DNA of 49,970 nucleotides from Sysuimicrobium calidum (GTDB lineage: Bacteria > Sysuimicrobiota > Sysuimicrobiia > Sysuimicrobiales > Sysuimicrobiaceae): positions 1-49,970 of the forward strand of contig JAVKHN010000012.1 in the NCBI GenBank assembly GCA_031459935.1, read 5' to 3'. The position numbers and the translations under genes are program-made. Of this stretch, positions 24,167 through 31,159 are shown piece after piece. The first letter of the stretch is position 1; the number at the start of each line of letters is the position of its first letter. The notes below the pieces were generated by a model, which worked only from the letters and a program-made list of their open reading frames with translations, had not been told where the DNA came from and did not search any database.

Positions 24167-24652
24167 ATGGTGGTGCGGCAGTCGGGACTCACGCTGCTTG
24201 AGGTCCTTGTCTCTCTGCATCTGCTGGCCGTTGCGTTCCTCGCTCTGCTCCCCCTCATCCGGATGGGGGCTTCCGCTCTTGCCTCCGGCCCGGATTCTGT
24301 GGTCCCCGGTCCCGCCCGGCTGCGGACCCTTGCGGCGCGGTACCTGGAGGCAGAGCTGGAGTACCTGCGGTCATGGAGCTACGCCCGTCTCCGATCCGTG
24401 GACTGCGGTGTGTCAGGGCCTCCCCCCCTCGCAGAGCTCAGGCGGATACCGGGATCGTACCTCCCTGGGGAGCCGCTCCTCCCGCAGGAGTTTGCTGTGG
24501 CGGAGATCGAGATCGAGGACGAGCCCGTGCTCGGCCCGGCTCCGGACGGATGCGGGCCCAGGCGCATCGCGGTGCGGCTGTATCGAACGGCGGAGGACGC
24601 GGCGAACGGCCGGACCTTTGCCCGGGCGGTGCTCCTGCGTGCCCGGAGGTGA
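24167..24652 (+). CDS. Prepilin-type minor pilin, PilV-like
   Basis: This 161-residue protein has a type IV prepilin leader, MVVRQSG/LTLLEVLVSL, with cleavage after Gly7 and the key Glu at +5, followed by a hydrophobic helix. The rest is a small soluble head with two Cys in the middle (ARLRSVDCGVSG and PAPDGCGPRR). It is the first of four minor-pilin genes. I chose ATG at 24167 because it gives a normal seven-residue leader. An in-frame GTG at 24095 overlaps the glycosyltransferase stop but would give a 31-residue leader. Such proteins prime pilus or pseudopilus assembly at the membrane. Confidence 0.85.
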   Translation: MVVRQSGLTLLEVLVSLHLLAVAFLALLPLIRMGASALASGPDSVVPGPARLRTLAARYLEAELEYLRSWSYARLRSVDCGVSGPPPLAELRRIPGSYLPGEPLLPQEFAVAEIEIEDEPVLGPAPDGCGPRRIAVRLYRTAEDAANGRTFARAVLLRARR

Positions 24653-24655
24653 ACT

Positions 24656-25240
24656 GTGCGCACGCGGGAATCCGGCCTCACCCTGATCGAGCTGCTGGTG
24701 GCCTCGACCCTGCTGGGCGTGGTCGCGATCTGCTGCGCCGCGGCCCTGCAAGTCCTCCTCCGCGCCTGGCAAATGGGTACGGCCCTCGCGGAGGAGCAAC
24801 AGACGGCCCGCTTTGCCTTGGACTGGATGGTGCGGCGGCTGCGCATGGCGGACCGGCTTCGGGAGGCGGCTGGGGACGCGGTCTCCTTCGAAGCGGACCT
24901 CACTTCCCTGCCCGGAGCGGAGCTCCACAGGTTCTGTCTGGACAGGGGCGGCGGGATCCTGCGGGAGCAGATCGGCGGGGACGTTTCCACCACCTGCAAC
25001 CGGGGAGGGCCGCTCAACGCGCGGGAGGGGAAGCGCGGCGTGCGGATCCTCGAGATGGCGTTCGCCTACTTCGATGCGGAGAATCGGTTGCTCGAACCCC
25101 TTCCGGTAGACTCTCCGGATCTGGAACGCATCGCCCGGATCCGGGTGGAGGTGGTCTTCGATCGAGACCGATCGGGCCGCTACGAGCTGGAGCGGGATCT
25201 CGTGCTGCGGGCCGACGCCACGGTCCGGGGAGGGCGGTGA
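24656..25240 (+). CDS. Prepilin-type minor pilin, PilW/GspJ-like
   Basis: This 194-residue protein has leader MRTRESG/LTLIELLVASTLLG, cleavage after Gly and Glu at +5. The hydrophobic helix continues to about residue 32. The head contains the pattern FALDWMVRRLRMADRLREAAGD and VEVVFDRDRSGRYELERDL near the end, as in PilW/GspJ proteins. It starts with GTG three bases after the preceding pilin gene, and its TGA overlaps the next gene's ATG (TGATG). It should form a tip complex with the other minor pilins. Confidence 0.87.
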   Translation: MRTRESGLTLIELLVASTLLGVVAICCAAALQVLLRAWQMGTALAEEQQTARFALDWMVRRLRMADRLREAAGDAVSFEADLTSLPGAELHRFCLDRGGGILREQIGGDVSTTCNRGGPLNAREGKRGVRILEMAFAYFDAENRLLEPLPVDSPDLERIARIRVEVVFDRDRSGRYELERDLVLRADATVRGGR

Positions 25241-25746
25241 TGCGGGTCAGGGCTCTAATGCGCGGGGAGTCCGGGGTCGCCATGGCTCTCACGTTGATGA
25301 CCCTGGTGGTGCTCTGGACGATCTCCGCCTCGCTCGTGGCGGTGGTTCGGAACGAGTACCGCAGCGCCCTCCTGGCCCTGGATGCCCAGCAGGCCCTGTG
25401 GCTCGCGGAGGCGGGGTTGGAGCGGGCGATCTTCGAACTGGGGCGGGACGCGGACTGGACGGATGCGCGGGGGGCCACTGCCCTTCAGGATCCAGCCGGC
25501 GGGTGGATGCCCCTGTGCCTGGATCCGGGAGCGGAGGGAGGGTGCGGCGCGGCGGCCGATGCGCTGGAGTTCCCCGCGGAGGAGCCCCTGGGTCGGATCA
25601 CGGTACGGTGGCGATCCGGAGGCTGCGGGGCGTGCGTGGAGGTGCGGGCTGTGGGGAGGGTCCGGGGGGCGGCCCGGTCCGTGGTCGCGCTCCTCCGACG
25701 GGAGGCGGAGGGGATACGGGTCGTGGGCTGGCGGGAGGAGCTGTGA
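25240..25746 (+). CDS. PilX-like minor pilin (membrane-anchored)
   Basis: This 168-residue protein has the PilX-type N terminus MRGESGVAMALTLMTLVVLWTISASLVAVVRNEYRSALL: Gly, then a hydrophobic helix without the Glu+5 and with the A-M-A-L-T-like start typical of PilX. LWLAEAGLERAIFELG, a signature of this group, follows. The head has Cys residues in two close pairs (around CLDPGAEGGCGAA and SGGCGACVE). The ATG at 25240 overlaps the previous stop. It belongs to the four-gene minor-pilin operon. Confidence 0.8.
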   Translation: MRVRALMRGESGVAMALTLMTLVVLWTISASLVAVVRNEYRSALLALDAQQALWLAEAGLERAIFELGRDADWTDARGATALQDPAGGWMPLCLDPGAEGGCGAAADALEFPAEEPLGRITVRWRSGGCGACVEVRAVGRVRGAARSVVALLRREAEGIRVVGWREEL

Positions 25747-26216
25747 GACGGAGGATTCGAGCCGCGGAGGGCACAACGCTCGTGGAGCTCGTCGCGGCCC
25801 TGACCATTCTGGGCTTGCTCGTCCTCCTTGCCCTCTCCGGCTTCGCCCGACTGCGTGGAGACCGGCTCGCGGAAGGGGTGGCATGGGAGGTGGCACAGGT
25901 CCTTCGGTACGCTCAGCAGCTCGCGGTGGCCCGGGGCGGTGAATGGCGAGCCGTGCGGGTGCACTTCTCGGAACGGGTGGAGATCCGGGGGGTCCGATTG
26001 GATGGGGCGGAGACGGAGGTGGTGACAGCCACGAACCGGTTTCCGGAAGGGGTTCAGGTCAGCCCGCTCACCAGGCCCCTCGTCGAGTTCTCCCGCTCCG
26101 GTTCTCCCACCCCGGGCTCCAACCAGACCATCGAGGTACGGGCGGGTACCGCGGTCCGGTACGTGGTTCTCAGCGCCCAGACGGGCCGGGTGCGCGTCAC
26201 CCACACCCGGCCCTGA
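25743..26216 (+). CDS. Prepilin-type pseudopilin, FimT/GspH-like
   Basis: This 157-residue protein has leader MRRRIRAAEG/TTLVELVAALTILGLLVLLAL, with Glu at +5, followed by WEVAQVLRYAQQLAVARG, a conserved helix in GspH/FimT proteins, and a beta-rich head ending VVLSAQTGRVRVTH. The GTG at 25743 overlaps the PilX-like TGA (GTGA). The longer frame to 25398 is a shadow. No pilus ATPase, platform protein, prepilin peptidase or secretin is in the window, so the machine that exports these subunits is encoded elsewhere. Confidence 0.87.
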   Translation: MRRRIRAAEGTTLVELVAALTILGLLVLLALSGFARLRGDRLAEGVAWEVAQVLRYAQQLAVARGGEWRAVRVHFSERVEIRGVRLDGAETEVVTATNRFPEGVQVSPLTRPLVEFSRSGSPTPGSNQTIEVRAGTAVRYVVLSAQTGRVRVTHTRP

Positions 26217-26241
26217 CCGGAGCTGCGTTCCGCCCTATACT
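26213..26241 (+). promoter_or_regulatory. Candidate sigma-70 promoter of efp
   Basis: CTGACC (26213-26218) and TATACT (26236-26241) are separated by 17 bases. The -35 overlaps the stop of the pseudopilin gene. Downstream, CCCGAAC-CGAGC-GTTCGGG (26257-26275) forms a 7-base-pair hairpin in the leader before efp. Confidence 0.5.
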
Positions 26242-26294
26242 GTGAGGTAGGGAGTTCCCGAACCGAGCGTTCGGGCAACGGGGTGGGATGGAGC

Positions 26295-26879
26295 ATGGTG
26301 GCGGCATCCGAGCTGCGATCCGGTATGGTGATCCGGCTGGAAGGGGAGCTGTTTAAGGTGATCGCCGCCTCCTACCACGCGGGCAGCGGACAGATGGGCG
26401 GAGTGACTCATGCCAAGCTGCGCAACACCCGCACGGGGGCCATCCGGGAGGTACGGTTCCGGGCGGACGAACTCGTGGAGGACGTGCAGACCACCCGCCG
26501 CAACATGCAGGTGCTTTACCAGGATGGCGAGGCCACCCACTTCATGGATACAGAGACCTTCGATCAGGTCAGCATCCACAATACCCGCCTGGGCCCGACC
26601 GCCGCCTACCTCCGGGAGGGAATGACCGTCCCCGTGGAGTTCTCCGACGGAGAGCCCGTGGGCGTGGTGTTCCCGGACGTGGTGGAAGTCCAGGTGGTGG
26701 AGACCGCACCGCCCAGCCGCGCCATCGGTACGGAGAACGTGTGGAAGGAGGCGAAGCTGGACAACGGCCTCGTGATCCTGGTTCCGCCCTTCATCGCGCC
26801 CGGGGAGTGGATTCGAGTGGAGGTAGAGACCGCCAGCTACGTGGAGCGGGCGAAGCGCAAGGCCCGCGGCGAAAGGTAG
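26295..26879 (+). CDS. efp: Translation elongation factor P, loop without the usual lysine
   Basis: This 194-residue three-domain EF-P relieves ribosome stalling at proline stretches. ASELRSGMVIRLEGELFKVI starts the KOW-like domain I. The domain I tip reads HAGSGQMGGVTHAKLRN, so the position of the modified Lys in E. coli (K34) or Arg in other types is Gln33 by my alignment. FMDTETFDQ and VSIHNTRLG open the OB domains, and NGLVILVPPFIAPGEWIRVEVETASYVERA is the conserved C-terminal signature. I prefer ATG at 26295. A GTG four codons earlier (26283) is possible. It has its own likely promoter. A tip without Lys or Arg implies no beta-lysylation or rhamnosylation. Confidence 0.93.
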   Translation: MVAASELRSGMVIRLEGELFKVIAASYHAGSGQMGGVTHAKLRNTRTGAIREVRFRADELVEDVQTTRRNMQVLYQDGEATHFMDTETFDQVSIHNTRLGPTAAYLREGMTVPVEFSDGEPVGVVFPDVVEVQVVETAPPSRAIGTENVWKEAKLDNGLVILVPPFIAPGEWIRVEVETASYVERAKRKARGER

Positions 26880-26882
26880 GTC

Positions 26883-27290
26883 CTAGCGGGGCAGAAACCG
26901 CTGTCCCGGCCCGCGGGGCCGCACGGAACTCCTTCCCGTATGGGATGTACGCTCCAGAATCCTCATCAGCGCCCCGGGCAGCAACCACGCCCCGATCAAG
27001 GCCAGGACGGCCCCTCCTCCAAATCCGAGGATCTGCTGCCAGGTCGACGCGGTTCCGGGCGCTGCGGTGAGGGCGGCGACGGCCGCGAGAGGGAGGGCGA
27101 AGAACAGAAGCGGCAGGATCAGAAGCGCGGATAGGAGGAGCACCGTGAGAAGGCGGGTGGGGGTCCGGATCCGGTAGGGCCGTCCCCAACCGAGGTCCAC
27201 CAGCAGGGTCTTGGATTCGAGCAGGACGCGTTCTAAAGGCGGGAGGCACTCACAGAACTGAACGGGGTGGTCGCACCGGGGGCAGCGCAT
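26883..27290 (-). CDS. Zinc-ribbon membrane protein, unknown function
   Basis: This 135-residue protein begins MRCPRCDHPVQFCECLPPLE, a short zinc-ribbon-like cluster (CxxC...CxC). A linker follows, then two strong hydrophobic segments (about 46-74 and 85-110), and a basic tail rich in Arg and Pro. I recognise no family. It would be a small inner-membrane protein with a cytoplasmic metal-binding head. AGGAGG lies seven bases before ATG 27290, while ATG 27296 is only two bases from it, so I chose the former. It ends three bases from the stop of efp on the other strand, with no terminator between them. Confidence 0.7.
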   Translation of the reverse strand: MRCPRCDHPVQFCECLPPLERVLLESKTLLVDLGWGRPYRIRTPTRLLTVLLLSALLILPLLFFALPLAAVAALTAAPGTASTWQQILGFGGGAVLALIGAWLLPGALMRILERTSHTGRSSVRPRGPGQRFLPR

Positions 27291-27333
27291 CCCCATTCCT
27301 CCTCGGGGCAAGCATAGCACAAATGCGGTTGCC

Positions 27334-27362
27334 TTGACAGGGCCCGGATCCCTCACCATAAT
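27334..27362 (+). promoter_or_regulatory. Sigma-70-type promoter of formate-THF ligase gene
   Basis: TTGACA (27334-27339), a 17-base spacer and CATAAT (27357-27362) make the best promoter in the window. It stands 45 bases before the fhs ATG and upstream of GGGAGG. It also faces away from the divergent zinc-ribbon gene. Confidence 0.75.
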
Positions 27363-27407
27363 GGCGCCGAATTCCGCTCGGCGGGATCCTAGTGGGAGGG
27401 CAGAAGC

Positions 27408-29060
27408 ATGGCGCAACCGCGTCCGCGCACGCTCCAAGAACTCGCGGAGGATCTGGGTGTCCTGGAGGAGGAGCTCCTGCCGTACGGTTGGGACAAGGCG
27501 AAGATCCGGGTGGAGGCCCTGGAGCGGCTCCGGGACCGTTCGGACGGAGCCCTGGTCCTCGTGACGGGAATCAACCCGACCCCCGCGGGGGAAGGGAAGA
27601 CCACCACCGCCATCGGTCTTGGAGACGCCCTGAGGCGTTTGGGGGTCCGCTCGGCGGTCACCCTGCGGGAGCCCTCCCTGGGGCCGTGCTTCGGGGTGAA
27701 GGGAGGGGCTGCGGGCGGAGGACGCGCGCAGCTCATCCCCGCGGACGACATCAACCTGCACTTCACGGGCGATTTCCACGCGGTGGCCGCGGCCCACAAC
27801 CTCATCGCCGCGGTGGTGGACAACGCCCTCTACTTCCAGACCATCCCGGGGCTCGCGCCGCATCGGGTCCACTGGCGGCGGGTGGTGGACATGAACGACC
27901 GGGCCCTGCGCCAGATCGTGGTGGGGCTGGGTGGGGGCATGCACGGGGTCGCTCGGGAGACCGGCTTCGACATCACGAGCGCCAGCGAGCTCATGGCCAT
28001 CCTGTGCCTGGCGCAGAGCCGGGCGGACCTGCGGGAACGGGTGGCGCGCATCGTGGTGGGGGAGCGGGAGGAGGAGAAGGTGGTGACCGTGGGGGATCTG
28101 GGGGTGGCGGGCTCCGTGGCCGCCCTCCTCAAGGACGCCATCCACCCGAATCTGGTGCAGACCCTGGAGGGAACTCCCACCTTCGTGCACGGAGGTCCCT
28201 TCGCGAACATCGCGCACGGATGCAACAGCATCCTCGCCACGCGCCTGGCCCTGAAGTGCGCGGAGGTGGTGGTGACGGAGGCCGGATTCGGTTCGGACCT
28301 CGGCGCGGAGAAGTTCGTGCACATCAAGTGTCGCACCGGAAACCTCCGGCCCGCGGCGGGGGTCCTCGTGGCCTCCGTGCGGGCCCTCCGGATCCACGGA
28401 GGCGCGGGCCGGAACTACGAGGAGCCGAACCCCGCGGCGGTGGAGCGCGGGCTTGTGAACCTCGACAAGCACGTGGAGAACCTCCGAACCTTTGGGATCC
28501 CCCCTGTGGTCTCCCTCAACGTCTTCGCCTCGGACACGCCGGAGGAGCTCGCGCTCGTGGTGCGGCGGTGCCAGGAGCTCCAGGTTCCCGTGGCCCAGTT
28601 CCGGGGTTGGGAGCTGGGAGGGGAGGGAGGGCTGGAGCTCGCAGAGGCGGTGCGGAGCGTGCTGCAGCAGAACGCCGCGCCATCTGCCCCTCGCTTCCTC
28701 TATGAGCTCGACTGGCCCTTCCAGAAGAAGCTGGAGGCCATCGCCCGGGTCGTGTACGGGGCGGACGGGGTCGAGTTCACCGCCCGGGCCCGGAACAAGA
28801 TGGCCCGATACGAGGCTCTGGGCTACGGCAACCTCCCCGTATGTGTGGCCAAGACCCAGTACTCCCTCTCGGACGATCCCGAAAAGGTGGGAAGACCTAC
28901 AGGGTTTGCCATCACCGTCCGGGACGTGCGGCTCTCCGCAGGGGCAGGGTTTCTCGTGGCCCTCGCGGGAGACATCATGACCATGCCTGGACTCCCACGG
29001 CGGCCCGCGGCGGAACGGATCTCCCTGGACGACCAGGGACGGGTGATCGGTCTCACCTAG
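27408..29060 (+). CDS. fhs: Formate-tetrahydrofolate ligase
   Basis: This 550-residue cytoplasmic enzyme makes 10-formyl-THF from formate, THF and ATP. TPAGEGKTTTAIGLGDAL (58-75) is the phosphate-binding loop of the family. LREPSLGPCFGVKGGAAGGGRAQLIP and INLHFTGDFHA follow, and the C-terminal part has AKTQYSLSDDPEKVGRPTGF with the folate-side signature. Length matches the usual 550-560 residues and no residue seems missing. It has its own strong promoter and no partner gene. It ends four bases before the stop of the convergent alcohol dehydrogenase. It may link the one-carbon unit released by the LigM-like demethylase (45753-47159) to the rest of C1 metabolism, which is inference. Confidence 0.97.
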   Translation: MAQPRPRTLQELAEDLGVLEEELLPYGWDKAKIRVEALERLRDRSDGALVLVTGINPTPAGEGKTTTAIGLGDALRRLGVRSAVTLREPSLGPCFGVKGGAAGGGRAQLIPADDINLHFTGDFHAVAAAHNLIAAVVDNALYFQTIPGLAPHRVHWRRVVDMNDRALRQIVVGLGGGMHGVARETGFDITSASELMAILCLAQSRADLRERVARIVVGEREEEKVVTVGDLGVAGSVAALLKDAIHPNLVQTLEGTPTFVHGGPFANIAHGCNSILATRLALKCAEVVVTEAGFGSDLGAEKFVHIKCRTGNLRPAAGVLVASVRALRIHGGAGRNYEEPNPAAVERGLVNLDKHVENLRTFGIPPVVSLNVFASDTPEELALVVRRCQELQVPVAQFRGWELGGEGGLELAEAVRSVLQQNAAPSAPRFLYELDWPFQKKLEAIARVVYGADGVEFTARARNKMARYEALGYGNLPVCVAKTQYSLSDDPEKVGRPTGFAITVRDVRLSAGAGFLVALAGDIMTMPGLPRRPAAERISLDDQGRVIGLT

Positions 29061-29064
29061 TGGT

Positions 29065-30156
29065 TCAGGTGGGATCCCAGGGGGCGATCACTGCCTTGAT
29101 GCATCCACCCCCGCGGCCGCGGACGGTGTGCAGGGCCTCCTCCACCTGGGAGAGCGGGAACCGGTGGGTCACCAGGGCCTCAAGAGGGAAACCAGATCCC
29201 GCGAGGATCTGCAGGGTGGCGGGGTATGCCTGGGCACCCATGGCGGATCCCTGAACCCGGATCTCCCGGGTGACGATCACCCGATCCAGGGCGAGCGAGA
29301 CGGGCTGCGCCCCCGTGAGGCCCAGGAGGGTCACGGTGCCGCCGGGGCGGGCGTACGCGAAGGCGGCCTGCTGGCTCTGCACGGTGCCCGCGGCCTCGAA
29401 GACCACGGGGGCTCCCCCTTCTGTGAGGCGGTGTACCGCTTCCACGGGATCCTCTTCCTGCTCGTTTACCACCACGGTGGCCCCGAACTGCTGCGCGAGT
29501 CGCAGCCGCTCCTCCCGACGCCCCACCAGGATCACGGGCCGCGCGCCCGCGAGATTCGCCACCAGCGCGGTGAGCAGGCCGATGGGACCGCTTCCGATCA
29601 CCACCGCGGGCTCGCCCACCCGGACGGGGCTGAGGTGCACGGCCCGTACGGACACCGAGAGGGGTTCGACCAGCACCGCCCGCTCCCACGGGATCCCATC
29701 CGGAAGGCGGTGGATGAGGGCCTGGGCGGGCACGTAGAGGTACTGGGCCCACGCCCCCCACAGGTGCGGGGGCCGCTCGCAGGTGATGTTGCACCCGTAC
29801 ATCCAGCCTTCCGTGCGGTTCGCCAGACACAGGTTGTAGGTTCCCGCGCGGCACCAGGTACACCTCTGGCAGGGCACGAGCACCTCCACGGTGATCCGGT
29901 CCCCCACGTCCACGCGGTTTCGGGCCCGGGCATGTTCCCCGACAGCGGCCACGGTGCCCACGAACTCGTGCCCCTGGATCATGGGGTAGGGCCGGGGCCG
30001 GTCTCCCTCGAAGATGTGCAGGTCCGAGCCGCAGATCCCGCACAGTTCCACCCGCAGCAGGAGGTCCTCCGGTCCGAGCTCGGGACGCGGGAATTCCTGG
30101 AGCGCCACCTGCCCGGGTGCACGGGTCACGGCCGCCAGCACGGAATCACGGCTCAC
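29065..30156 (-). CDS. Zinc-dependent medium-chain alcohol dehydrogenase
   Basis: This is a 363-residue NAD(P)-dependent oxidoreductase. LCGICGSDLHIF gives the catalytic-zinc Cys, IQGHEFVGTVAAVG the His-Glu pair, and CQRCTWCRAGTYNLC the four structural-zinc cysteines. VVIGSGPIGLLTALVANLAGA is the nucleotide-binding loop. The type is that of sorbitol, threonine or 2,3-butanediol dehydrogenases. It is the last gene of the SDR/E1/E2 operon and overlaps the E2 stop. GTG at 30156 has AGGAGG 11 bases upstream. TTG at 30165 and GTG at 30141 are alternatives, and the last gives the usual family N terminus. A butanediol or polyol substrate would fit the neighbours but is not proven. Confidence 0.88.
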   Translation of the reverse strand: MSRDSVLAAVTRAPGQVALQEFPRPELGPEDLLLRVELCGICGSDLHIFEGDRPRPYPMIQGHEFVGTVAAVGEHARARNRVDVGDRITVEVLVPCQRCTWCRAGTYNLCLANRTEGWMYGCNITCERPPHLWGAWAQYLYVPAQALIHRLPDGIPWERAVLVEPLSVSVRAVHLSPVRVGEPAVVIGSGPIGLLTALVANLAGARPVILVGRREERLRLAQQFGATVVVNEQEEDPVEAVHRLTEGGAPVVFEAAGTVQSQQAAFAYARPGGTVTLLGLTGAQPVSLALDRVIVTREIRVQGSAMGAQAYPATLQILAGSGFPLEALVTHRFPLSQVEEALHTVRGRGGGCIKAVIAPWDPT

Positions 30157-30901
30157 TCGGCTCAACCCCTCCTTTCAGGAGTTCCTGAAGGCGCTGTAAA
30201 AACCGGGCGGCGTCCGCGCCGTCCACCACCCGGTGATCGAAGGTGAGGCTTGCGGGCAGGATCCACCGGAGCTGCGGGGTGCGCTCCGGCCACCACGCCA
30301 CGGAGAGGTACTGCAGGCGGCCCACCCCCAGGATGGCCACCTGCGGCGGATTGGGGATGGGGGTGAAGGCGTCCACTTGGAGCGGCCCCAGCTGACTCAC
30401 GGTGAAGGTGGCCCCCAGAAGATCCTCCAACCGGTGCTGCCAGGCCCGCACGCGCTCCGTGACCTCTCGGCGGGTCCGGGCGAGCTCCTCCAGGGAGAGG
30501 ACGTGTGCGTTCCGGAGGACGGGGACCACCACGCCTTTGGGCGTGTCCACCGCCACCCCCAGATTCACCACCCCGTACATGCGGTGCGTGGTGCCGTCGA
30601 AGGTGGCGTTGAACCGGGGGTCCTCCCCCAGGACCTGTACCACAGCCCGCAGGAGGAGGTCGAAGGGGCTGTGGCCGATACGTTCCGCCGCCTCCACCAG
30701 GGCCCCCGCCTCAAGCCCCCGATGCAGGGTGACCAGCACCCCGTGGCGCCACGTCTCCCCCAGCCGGTGGGCGATGATCCGCCGGACCGCGCTGAGCGGC
30801 TGCTCCCGGAGCACCGGGAGTTCCCGGTAGGGCTCCAGCAGCAAGCGGGCTTCCGAGGCCGCCTCCGCTCTGTCCCCTACTCCCCCACCCGGATCCGGCA
30901 C
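30146..30901 (-). CDS. Free-standing E2 acyltransferase catalytic domain (2-oxoacid dehydrogenase)
   Basis: This 251-residue protein matches only the C-terminal catalytic domain of dihydrolipoyl acyltransferases. PLSAVRRIIAHRLGETWRH begins the domain, LGVAVDTPKGVVVPVLRNA is the CoA-side strand, and LTFDHRVVDGADAARFLQRL carries the catalytic HxxxDG. The lipoyl domain is in the separate gene just upstream, with a 25-base overlap in another frame, and I see no peripheral subunit-binding domain in either. It starts with GTG at 30901. A normal E2 is a single chain of about 400 residues, so this one is split. It transfers the acyl group from lipoate to CoA. Confidence 0.87.
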   Translation of the reverse strand: MPDPGGGVGDRAEAASEARLLLEPYRELPVLREQPLSAVRRIIAHRLGETWRHGVLVTLHRGLEAGALVEAAERIGHSPFDLLLRAVVQVLGEDPRFNATFDGTTHRMYGVVNLGVAVDTPKGVVVPVLRNAHVLSLEELARTRREVTERVRAWQHRLEDLLGATFTVSQLGPLQVDAFTPIPNPPQVAILGVGRLQYLSVAWWPERTPQLRWILPASLTFDHRVVDGADAARFLQRLQELLKGGVEPSEP

Positions 30902-31122
30902 AGGCTCGCCCCCATGGGGAGGGTCTCTCCCGGCTGCGCGAGGATCTCCACCACCTCGCCCTCCACCTCCGACGCCACGGTGAACGTGGCCTTCTCCGTT
31001 TCCAGGTCCACGAGGGGAGACCCTTTTTGGATCCGGTCTCCCACCTGCACGTGCCAGCTCACCACGTCCACCGCATCCACGCTCATCGCTACCTTTGGAA
31101 CCCTGACCTCCACCAGCGGCAT
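30877..31122 (-). CDS. Free-standing lipoyl (biotinyl-type) carrier protein of E2
   Basis: This 81-residue single lipoyl domain starts MPLVEVRVPKVAMSVDAVDV. Its swinging-arm site is the Lys in VDLETEKATFTVAS (the DxETEKA loop), and VEGEVVEILAQPGETLPMGASLCRI is the usual second half. It carries the acyl group from E1 to E2. GAGGGAG stands before the ATG at 31122. It lies 37 bases after the E1-beta gene and overlaps the E2 catalytic gene by 25 bases. The longer frame above it is a shadow of E1-beta. Confidence 0.88.
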   Translation of the reverse strand: MPLVEVRVPKVAMSVDAVDVVSWHVQVGDRIQKGSPLVDLETEKATFTVASEVEGEVVEILAQPGETLPMGASLCRIRVGE

Positions 31123-31159
31123 CCGTACTCCCTCGCGTTCCCGTCGGATTCTGCGTGGA

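Noticed and set aside
26257..26275. LexA-like box CCCGAACCGAGCGTTCGGG upstream of efp
   Set aside because: The Gram-positive/Chloroflexi-type box needs four bases between CGAAC and GTTCG and there are five here. efp is not an SOS gene. A leader hairpin is a simpler reading.
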